From the NCBI GenBank assembly GCA_023435545.1, contig JAEYRQ010000210.1:1-6175 (forward strand): DNA of 6,175 nucleotides. Reading direction: 5' to 3'. The DNA is from Pseudomonadota bacterium. GTDB taxonomy: Bacteria; Pseudomonadota; Alphaproteobacteria; Rhizobiales; Tepidamorphaceae. The notes under the pieces were generated by a model that saw only the letters and a program-made list of their open reading frames with translations, had not been told where the DNA came from and ran no database searches. A program made the translations under genes and the position numbers. Shown here in pieces: positions 1-5,433 of this stretch; the first letter of the stretch is position 1, and each line of letters opens with the position of its first letter.

Positions 1-386
1 ACCTTATCCGGGACGTCCACCTGGCGCTCTCGGGACTGGGCAATCCGGTCGTGGCTCCCGAACCGCTGGTTCCCGCGGTTCCCGTCAAGAAGTCCGAGAC
101 GAGCGACTACATCGTCTGCCTCGAGGACGGGAAGAAGTTCAAGACGCTGAAGCGGCATCTGGCGATCCATTACGGGCTGACCCCGCAGCAGTATCGCGAG
201 AAGTGGGGACTGCCGGCTGACTACCCGATGGTCGCGCCGGCCTATGCAGAGGCGCGCTCGCAGCTCGCCAAGAGCATCGGCCTGGGTCAGAAGCGCGAAG
301 CCGCGCCCGCCCCCAAGACCGGACGCGGCCGCACCGCCAAGGCGAAAGCCCCCGCACGGAGCCGCGCCAAGGCAACCGCGGAGTAG
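1..386 (+). CDS. mucR: MucR/Ros-family zinc-finger transcriptional regulator (3' part, start outside window)
   Basis: DNA-binding regulator of the Ros/MucR family, known in alphaproteobacteria to control exopolysaccharide, motility and cell-cycle genes, often as an H-NS-like silencer. The open frame runs from base 3 with no stop (bases 1-2 belong to the preceding codon), and its first visible residues, [13 protein letters not shown], match the usual family segment before the finger. The true start is therefore upstream; the GTG at 51 is an internal valine. The visible part is 127 residues. The zinc finger reads [19 protein letters not shown] (codons about 117-173), i.e. Cys-x2-Asp-x9-His-x3-His, with Asp in place of the second Cys of Ros. 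The family signature around [19 protein letters not shown] follows. The C-terminal 30 residues are rich in Ala, Lys, Arg and Pro and probably disordered. It converges on the - strand hydrolase block and has no evident functional link to it. The family call is secure; the regulon is unknown. Confidence 0.93.
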   Translation, partial: LIRDVHLALSGLGNPVVAPEPLVPAVPVKKSETSDYIVCLEDGKKFKTLKRHLAIHYGLTPQQYREKWGLPADYPMVAPAYAEARSQLAKSIGLGQKREAAPAPKTGRGRTAKAKAPARSRAKATAE

Positions 387-409
387 CGGCGGACGCGATC
401 GGACGCCGA

Positions 410-443
410 GGGCGGCGCCTCAGCGGAGCCGCCCGATACTTTT
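410..443 (+). terminator. Possible intrinsic terminator of the mucR-like gene
   Basis: A perfect 7-bp GC inverted repeat, GGGCGGC (410-416) and GCCGCCC (428-434), with an 11-nt loop begins 24 bases after the mucR-like stop. A short T run (440-443) follows after 5 bases. The position and stem suit a rho-independent terminator, but the T run is short and displaced, so the call is tentative. Alternative pairing of GAGG with CCTC inside the same stretch is also possible. Confidence 0.35.
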
Positions 444-459
444 CAGCGTCAACTGGCCG

Positions 460-473
460 AGACGCCGGCGTCT
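460..473. repeat. Perfect 14-bp palindrome AGACGCCGGCGTCT in convergent gap
   Basis: The bases read AGACGCC/GGCGTCT with no spacer, a perfect dyad in the gap between two convergent genes. No T run follows on either strand, so it is a poor intrinsic terminator. It could be a dimeric protein-binding site or a chance GC palindrome. It lies 66 bp beyond the stop of the CodA-like gene and 74 bp beyond the mucR-like stop, so it is not placed as a promoter operator for any gene seen here. Confidence 0.4.
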
Positions 474-538
474 GAGTCGAAGACCTGCAATCGACTGCGG
501 TCGCTCGCACCAGGATCGAGCCGCCTCTGATGCGCGCC

Positions 539-1819
539 TCAGCCGCGCGTCTCCAGCGACAGGCTGTTTTCGCCGAACCCGAGCTTCACGGTGGCCGGCG
601 CGCTTTCGGCGACCACCTTGCCGCGCCGGATCACCTTCAGTCGCGGCAGTCTCAGGCGGATCGCCTCGATCGGGTCGCTGGCCTGGTGGATGACGAGGTC
701 GGCGTTGCAGCCCTTCGCGATGCCGTAGCCCTCGAGCCCCATGATCTTCGCCGGAGCCGTGGTGACGCACTCGAAGACGTCGTGCATGCCGGTTCGGCTC
801 GACATATGCGCGGCGTGCACCGCCATGAAGGCGACGTCCAGCATGTCGCCCCGCCCCAGCGGATACCAGGGGTCCAGCACGCTGTCGTGACCCATCGCCA
901 CTGTGCAGCCGGCCTCCATCAGTTCCGGGATGCGGGCGAGCCCGCGGCGCTTCGGATAGGTGTCGAAGCGGCCCTGCAGGAACATGTTGGCGAGCGGGTT
1001 GGTGGCGACGTGGAGGTTCGCCTTCGCCATCATGGTGATCAGCCGCGCCGCGTAGAAATTGTCCATCGAGTGCATCGATGTCAGGTGCGAGCCGGTGACG
1101 CGGCCCTGCAGCCCGAGCCGCATGGTCTCGTAGGCCAGCATCTGGACGTGGCGCGAATTCGGATCGTCGTTCTCGTCGCAGTGCAGGTCGACCATCAGCC
1201 CGCGCTCGGCCGCGAGCGCGCAGAGCTTCTGGACGGACTCCTGGCCGAGCTCATAGGTCGGCTCCAGATGCGGGATGCCGCCGACCACTTCGACGCCCAT
1301 GTCGAGCGCGCGGGTGATATTGTCCGGCATCTGGGGTGAAGAGAAATACCCCATCTGCGGGAAGGCGACGTATTGCAGGTCGATGTACGGCGCCATCTCG
1401 CGCTTAACGTCGAGCAGCACCTCGACCGCCATCAGGTCGGACGGGGTGACGTCGACATGGCTGCGGATCGCGAGCATCCCCTGCGACACCGCCAGCCGGC
1501 AATAGGCGAGCGCGCGGCGGCGGAAGTCGTCGGAATTAAGCGTCGGCCGGATCTCGCCCCACAGCCGGATGCCCTCGGCGAGCGTACCGGTCTCGTTGTA
1601 CTTGCCGCCGGTTCCCAGCGCGAGCGTCGCATCGAGATGGAAATGCACGTCGACCAGCGGCGCCGAGACCAGCCGTCCGCCGGCGTCGATCGTCTCCCCG
1701 GCGCCCTCCGGGGGGCTGCCAGACCCGACCTCGGCGATCCTGCCGCCGCTGACGGCGATCCACTGGCCGGTCCGGCCGTCGGGAAGGTTGGCATTGGTGA
1801 TCACGAGGTCGAGGGCCAT
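539..1819 (-). CDS. Cytosine-deaminase-like (CodA-type) metal-dependent amidohydrolase, substrate uncertain
   Basis: This 426-residue cytosolic enzyme of the amidohydrolase superfamily is almost the same length as E. coli CodA (427) and collinear with it. Visible motifs: metal ligands His59 and His61 in VDVHFHLD, His213 and catalytic Glu216 in DLHCDEND, His245 in VTGSHLTSMH, and Asp312 in MGHDSVLDPWYPLG. The family stretches AFPQ (Gln155, equivalent to the cytosine-binding Gln156) and LQGRFDTYPKRRG (281-293) are kept. One residue differs: Ser313 (AGC codon, 881-883) stands where CodA has Asp314, the residue that contacts the pyrimidine 4-amino group. Members hydrolytically deaminate cytosine, isoguanine or creatinine-like rings. 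The start ATG lies 3 bp after the creatininase stop and has a GGAG at 1829-1832 (9-nt spacer), so the two genes are probably cotranscribed and translationally coupled. The fold and metal chemistry are secure; cytosine as substrate is doubtful. No signal peptide is seen. Confidence 0.9.
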   Translation of the reverse strand: MALDLVITNANLPDGRTGQWIAVSGGRIAEVGSGSPPEGAGETIDAGGRLVSAPLVDVHFHLDATLALGTGGKYNETGTLAEGIRLWGEIRPTLNSDDFRRRALAYCRLAVSQGMLAIRSHVDVTPSDLMAVEVLLDVKREMAPYIDLQYVAFPQMGYFSSPQMPDNITRALDMGVEVVGGIPHLEPTYELGQESVQKLCALAAERGLMVDLHCDENDDPNSRHVQMLAYETMRLGLQGRVTGSHLTSMHSMDNFYAARLITMMAKANLHVATNPLANMFLQGRFDTYPKRRGLARIPELMEAGCTVAMGHDSVLDPWYPLGRGDMLDVAFMAVHAAHMSSRTGMHDVFECVTTAPAKIMGLEGYGIAKGCNADLVIHQASDPIEAIRLRLPRLKVIRRGKVVAESAPATVKLGFGENSLSLETRG

Positions 1820-1822
1820 CGG

Positions 1823-2626
1823 TCAGGGCTCCATGTCGGCGAAGGCTGCGGTGATGTGGCGGGCGAGATCGGGGACGAGGCCGTCGACGACGGCGCGCCC
1901 CTTGTCCGCGCTCGCCGAGGCGGCCGACGAGAGCACACCGTGCGCGGGGATCGGCCGCGTGTCGACGGGAAATGTCTCGTAGGGCGGTAAGTCCGCCGGC
2001 GGATCGTCTGGGATAAGGTCCATTTGCACGAGATCGGGCCTCAGATGCAGCATGACCGAGGTCTCCATGACCGCGGCATGCTCCAGATCCCATGACAACA
2101 GCCCGTCCGGGAACAGCACGGCCTCGAGATCGTTCGAGATCGTGGTCCAGTAGCCGAGGCGGATCACCCGCATGTCGGTGACGCCGTCGCGGCGCAGATT
2201 GACCAGCGCCCGCTCGACGGCCTCGACCAGGAACGGCTGGTTCTCCGAATGGCCGTCGAGCAGCACCAGTTTCTTCACCCCGTGCCGCCCGAACTCCTCG
2301 ACGAGATCGGCGAGCATCGTCGCGTAGGTCGAGCCCCACAGGCTGGTCGTGCCGACGAAATGGTTGCCACCGCCCGATTTCGGCTGCGAGCGGCAACCGT
2401 AGACGAAGGCCGGCGCCACCAGCGCCCCGATCCGCTCCGCCACCATCTCCGCCAGCATCGAGGGGATGATGGTGTCGGTCGCCAGTGGCAGATGCGGCCC
2501 GTGCTGCTCGAGCGCCCCGGCTGGCACGATCACCACCGGCCGCCCCGCCCGCAGCCGGTCCGCATAGTCCATCCAAGTCATGTCGGCGATGCGCACCGCC
2601 AGTGTCTCCCATTTGCGATTCCACAT
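1823..2626 (-). CDS. Creatininase-family amidohydrolase
   Basis: A 267-residue protein, close to the 260 of Pseudomonas creatininase, which interconverts creatinine and creatine with a binuclear metal site. Numbering from the chosen start, the expected ligands are Glu40 and His42 (ALEQHG), Asp51 (ATDTIIP), His126 and Glu128 (LDGHSEN). Also kept are the substrate-site tryptophans equivalent to Trp154 and Trp174 (here Trp160 in LGYWTT and Trp179 in LSWDLEH), His183 equivalent to catalytic His178, and Glu188. The loop SQPKSGGGNHFVGTTSL is very like true creatininase. Ser127 replaces the Tyr between the last His-x-Glu pair. ATG 2626 was chosen because it gives family length and leaves the intergenic repeat outside the protein; in-frame ATGs at 2635 and 2581 are alternatives. 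The Shine-Dalgarno sequence is weak. No creatinase (creatine hydrolase) is visible nearby, so creatinine is a candidate substrate only; other family members act on different cyclic amides. Confidence 0.9.
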   Translation of the reverse strand: MWNRKWETLAVRIADMTWMDYADRLRAGRPVVIVPAGALEQHGPHLPLATDTIIPSMLAEMVAERIGALVAPAFVYGCRSQPKSGGGNHFVGTTSLWGSTYATMLADLVEEFGRHGVKKLVLLDGHSENQPFLVEAVERALVNLRRDGVTDMRVIRLGYWTTISNDLEAVLFPDGLLSWDLEHAAVMETSVMLHLRPDLVQMDLIPDDPPADLPPYETFPVDTRPIPAHGVLSSAASASADKGRAVVDGLVPDLARHITAAFADMEP

Positions 2627-2630
2627 CGCC

Positions 2631-2740
2631 GTCATCCCGGCCAAGCGAGCTTCGCGAGCGCGAGCCGGGATCGGAACGCATTTCCGCCTCGGCCCTGCCC
2701 TCCCGATCCGGGGTAGCGGCTCCGCCGCTTCCGGGATGAC
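2631..2740. repeat. Intergenic palindromic repeat with 10-bp terminal inverted repeats
   Basis: GTCATCCCGG (2631-2640) and CCGGGATGAC (2731-2740) are perfect inverted repeats bounding a 110-bp element. Inside are a second nested pair, GGATCGG (2668-2674) and CCGATCC (2703-2709), and two small hairpins: GCGA/TCGC (2645-2655) and AGCGG/CCGCT (2715-2729). The whole could fold into a long, branched imperfect hairpin. The composition and the GTCATCCCGG ends resemble dispersed intergenic repeats of Hyphomicrobiales genomes. Copy number cannot be judged here, since only one copy lies in the window. It fills most of the 142-bp gap between the ATZ/TRZ-type gene and the creatininase gene, ending 4 bp before the latter's start codon. 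Confidence 0.8.
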
Positions 2741-2768
2741 GCCAGGAGGGTATCCTGCGACCCCCTTC

Positions 2769-4280
2769 TCAGACGAACGCCGGCTCGGTGCCGAGGCGGT
2801 GGATGCCGATGTCCATCTCATTGGCCCGCTTGTGGATCGCCGCGAAGGTCTCCATGAAGCGGCGGTTGTTCTCCTCGGTCTCCGCGTGGCGGGCGATATA
2901 CTCCGGCAGGAGCTCCCGCAGTTCCGCCAGCAGCGCCGCCTCGTCGACCCGGGTCAGCCGGCCGTCCTTGACCACCGTCTCGCCGTTCACCACCACCCGC
3001 TCGATCGACGAGCCGTTCTCGCAGTAGACGAGGTGGTTGAGCAGGTCGTGGCGCGGCGTGAAGTTCGCCGTCGTGAGGTCGAGAACGAGGAAATCCGCCT
3101 TCTTGCCGACCTCGAGCGAGCCGGTCTCGTGATCGATCAGCGCGCTCTTCGCGCCTGCCAGCGTCGCCGCGTGCAGCACCTCGCCGGCATTGATCCAGCG
3201 GGTGTAGTCAGGCGTCTGCACCTTGTGGATCAGCCCGGCGGCATGCATCACGTCGAACATGCGCGGCGTGTCGTTGGTCGAGATGCCGTCCGAGCCGAGC
3301 GCGACGTTGACGCCGGCCGCCAGCAGCCGCCGGACGGGTGCCACTCCGGCGCCGAGCTTCTGGTTCGAGATGACGTTGTGGACGATCGAGCATCCCGCCT
3401 CGCCCATCAGCGCGATGTCGTCGTCGGTCACCCAGATCGAATGCGCGATGGTGACGCCTGGATGCAGGATGCCGAGGTCGTGCATGTAGGCGATCAGCGA
3501 CTTGCCGTACATCACCGGGCCGGTGACGCCCTGCATCTTGGTCTCGACGATGTGGGTGTGGAAGGGCGTCTTCGTCTCGCGCGCATATTCGTCTACGGCG
3601 AGCATCAGCTCCGCCGTGCAGCGCTGCGGCGCCGACGGCGCCATCATGAAGTTGAGCCGGCCCTCCATACCGTGATAGCGGGCGAAGGCCCCGCGCGCGA
3701 AGGCCATGTAGCCCTCGACCGTCGGGGTCGGATTGGCGTCGACCTCCCTCTGCAGGTCGGCCGGCAGCATCTCGCGGGCGAATGGAATCGTGTCGAGGAA
3801 GTTCTTGTCGATGACGTGGCCCGAAATCGTCGCGCGCATCCCCGCATCGCGGTAGGCGGCGAACACCTGTCCCAGCCGCCCGAGATCCTGGCTCGGCGCC
3901 TCGAAGATGTCATCGGTGTGGCAGGTAGAGCCGGTGCGCAGTGCCTCGCAGGCGACCAGCATCGTTCTCAGATAGACCAGCCGCTCCGATACCGCGCTCG
4001 CCCCGACGATCGGGTAGGCGAGCAGCATCCACAGCTCCAGTGGCAGGTTGTCGTAGCGGCCCTTGTAGAGCGCCTCGCCGGAATGCAGGTGGGCGTTGAC
4101 GAGACCGGGCATCACCAGCCGGTCGGTCCCGTCGATCACCTCGTCGCCCGGTTCGGCGGGGAGGTTCGGGCCGATGGCGGCGATCCGGTCGCCCGCGACC
4201 CTGAGGTCGGCGGAGAACGGCGTGCGGCCATGCTCGCCCCCCATCGCAAGGATCGCCGCGCCGCGGATCAGTAGGCTCAT
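2769..4280 (-). CDS. ATZ/TRZ-type metal-dependent amidohydrolase (possible deaminase)
   Basis: A 503-residue cytosolic TIM-barrel amidohydrolase of the group that includes atrazine/triazine hydrolases, guanine and 8-oxoguanine deaminases and SsnA-like proteins. Metal and catalytic residues are visible: His64 and His66 (VNAHLHSG), His243 and Glu246 (HTHIVE), His280 (TIAHSIW) and Asp331 (LGSDGIS). The N-terminal residues 1-60 and the segment from about 390 to 445 form the usual beta-sandwich, with family phrases VGKKADFLVLDL and VVVNGETVVKDGRL. About 45 further, mostly helical residues follow, making it somewhat longer than most relatives. ATG 4280 is supported by a GGAG at 4287-4290 with a 6-nt spacer and by the canonical MSLLIRGAAI opening. 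It lies 52 bp after the ATPase gene on the same strand, consistent with hydrolysis of the imported solute. The substrate cannot be read from sequence; deamination or dechlorination of an N-heterocycle is typical of the family. Confidence 0.88.
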   Translation of the reverse strand: MSLLIRGAAILAMGGEHGRTPFSADLRVAGDRIAAIGPNLPAEPGDEVIDGTDRLVMPGLVNAHLHSGEALYKGRYDNLPLELWMLLAYPIVGASAVSERLVYLRTMLVACEALRTGSTCHTDDIFEAPSQDLGRLGQVFAAYRDAGMRATISGHVIDKNFLDTIPFAREMLPADLQREVDANPTPTVEGYMAFARGAFARYHGMEGRLNFMMAPSAPQRCTAELMLAVDEYARETKTPFHTHIVETKMQGVTGPVMYGKSLIAYMHDLGILHPGVTIAHSIWVTDDDIALMGEAGCSIVHNVISNQKLGAGVAPVRRLLAAGVNVALGSDGISTNDTPRMFDVMHAAGLIHKVQTPDYTRWINAGEVLHAATLAGAKSALIDHETGSLEVGKKADFLVLDLTTANFTPRHDLLNHLVYCENGSSIERVVVNGETVVKDGRLTRVDEAALLAELRELLPEYIARHAETEENNRRFMETFAAIHKRANEMDIGIHRLGTEPAFV

Positions 4281-4286
4281 CGGTGG

Positions 4287-4290
4287 CTCC
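4287..4290 (-). promoter_or_regulatory. Shine-Dalgarno of the ATZ/TRZ-type amidohydrolase gene
   Basis: GGAG on the - strand, 6 nt before ATG 4280, in the 52-bp gap behind the ATPase gene. It decides the start in favour of the residues MSLLIRG and against the upstream in-frame start at 4385, which would overlap the ATPase gene. I see no convincing promoter or terminator in the gap, so the gene is likely read from the transporter transcript. Confidence 0.7.
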
Positions 4291-4332
4291 GTTTCACTAT
4301 GAACTGAGGGATGGGTGCGAACCGGTCGGCCC

Positions 4333-5433
4333 CTATTCCGGCAGCAGGAAGGTGTTGTCGACCGACCAGGACAGCTGGACCGCATCGCCGCGCTTCAGGC
4401 CCAGCCGCTCGATCTCGTGCTGCTGCTTCTGCACGAACACCTGGCTGCCGTCGGGAAGATCGACGAACAGGGTGACGACCGCGCCGATGAACTCCTCGGT
4501 CGCCAGCCTGCCGACGACCGAGGCGTGGTCCGCTCCCTCGGCTGAAGCGGCATCGGCCGCGTCGACGTTGATCCAGTCCGCCGGCACCACCAGCGCCGCG
4601 CTGGCGCCCTGGCCGATCCCCCGCCCCCCGTCCCGCGCGGCGAACCGGCCGCTGGCGTTTTCGATCAGCACCCGCCCGCCGGAGGCCTCGACGACCTTGC
4701 CCGCGAAGATGTTGGTCGCGCCCATGAACTCGGCGACGAACCGGTTGGCCGGACTGCGGTAGATCTCCTTCGGCGCGCCGATCTGCTGCACCCGGCCCTT
4801 GTTCATGATCACGATCCGGTCGGCCAGCGCGAAGGCCTCCGACTGGGCATGAGTCACGTAGACGAAGGTGATGCCGAGTTCGGCGTGCAGTCGGGCGATC
4901 TCGCCCTGCATCCTGATCCGGAGGTGAGGATCGAGGGCCGACAGCGGCTCGTCGAGCAATAGCACCTCCGGCTCCAGCGCCAGCGCCCGCGCGAGCGCGA
5001 CGCGCTGCCTCTGGCCGCCGGAGAGCTGGTCGATGCCGCGGCTGGCGAGGTCCGCGATGCCGAGCCGGTCGAGCCACTCCATCGCCTTCCGGCGACGGTC
5101 GGCGGCCACCATGCCGCCGCGCTGCTTCAGCCCGAACTCGACATTGCGCACCACGTCGAGGAAGGGAAACAGCGCGTAGCTCTGCCAGACCATCGGCGTG
5201 TCGCGCTTCCAAGGCGGCAGGTCGTCGATCGGCTTGCCCCACATCTTCACGGTGCCCGAACTCGGTGCTTCGAGACCCGCCAGGATCCGGAGCGTCGTGG
5301 TCTTGCCGCAGCCCGACGGCCCCATCAGCACGACGAACTCGCGCTTGGAGATGTCGAGGTCGATGCGCTCGACGGCGACCGCCTCGCCGTAGCGCTTCCC
5401 GACCGCCTCCAGCGTCATGATCGGCTGGGTCAT
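4333..5433 (-). CDS. ABC transporter ATP-binding protein, PotA-like (polyamine/opine class)
   Basis: A 366-residue ATPase that powers import through the neighbouring permease at the inner membrane. The order of motifs is complete: Walker A GPSGCGKT (38-45), Q-loop Gln84 in VWQSYALFP, signature LSGGQ (137-141), Walker B LLLDEP (158-163), D-loop SALD (165-168) and H-loop His195. A C-terminal TOBE-type domain (about 235-366) is typical of PotA/FbpC/MalK-type importers and fits the total length. The residue after the switch His is Ala (THAQSEA) rather than the usual Asp (THDQ). ATG 5433 overlaps the permease stop in an ATGA junction, so translation is coupled. The specificity is probably a polyamine-like or other small nitrogenous solute, judged from the MVWQSYALFP-type sequence and the permease type. 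The substrate itself is set by a binding protein outside the window. Confidence 0.95.
   Translation of the reverse strand: MTQPIMTLEAVGKRYGEAVAVERIDLDISKREFVVLMGPSGCGKTTTLRILAGLEAPSSGTVKMWGKPIDDLPPWKRDTPMVWQSYALFPFLDVVRNVEFGLKQRGGMVAADRRRKAMEWLDRLGIADLASRGIDQLSGGQRQRVALARALALEPEVLLLDEPLSALDPHLRIRMQGEIARLHAELGITFVYVTHAQSEAFALADRIVIMNKGRVQQIGAPKEIYRSPANRFVAEFMGATNIFAGKVVEASGGRVLIENASGRFAARDGGRGIGQGASAALVVPADWINVDAADAASAEGADHASVVGRLATEEFIGAVVTLFVDLPDGSQVFVQKQQHEIERLGLKRGDAVQLSWSVDNTFLLPE

Noticed and set aside
531..551. Small CGCGC/GCGCG hairpin at the end of the CodA-like gene as its terminator
   Set aside because: The stem is about 5 bp, overlaps the stop codon, and has no T run in the - direction.
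530..1339. 269-codon open frame on the + strand
   Set aside because: It is antisense to the CodA-like gene, whose motifs and length are clear on the other strand.
1536..2681. 381-codon open frame on the - strand
   Set aside because: It is a frame-shifted shadow of the creatininase and CodA-like genes, low complexity in Arg/Gly/Ala, and spans a gene junction.
2627..2821. Longer creatininase start at 2821 (332 residues)
   Set aside because: The extra residues translate the intergenic palindrome and the 3' end of the neighbouring gene, and no family member needs them. ATG 2626 gives the usual length.
2580..4274. 564-codon open frame on the + strand
   Set aside because: It is antisense to the ATZ/TRZ-type gene, runs through the intergenic repeat, and encodes an Arg/His/Asp-rich sequence with no recognisable domain. 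It is a GC-driven shadow frame.
4281..4385. Longer start of the ATZ/TRZ-type gene at 4385
   Set aside because: It would overlap the ATPase gene, has no homologous extension, and the well-spaced GGAG supports ATG 4280.
4277..5242. 321-codon open frame on the - strand
   Set aside because: It is a frame-shifted, Arg/Gly/Ala-rich shadow of the ATPase gene with no motifs of its own.
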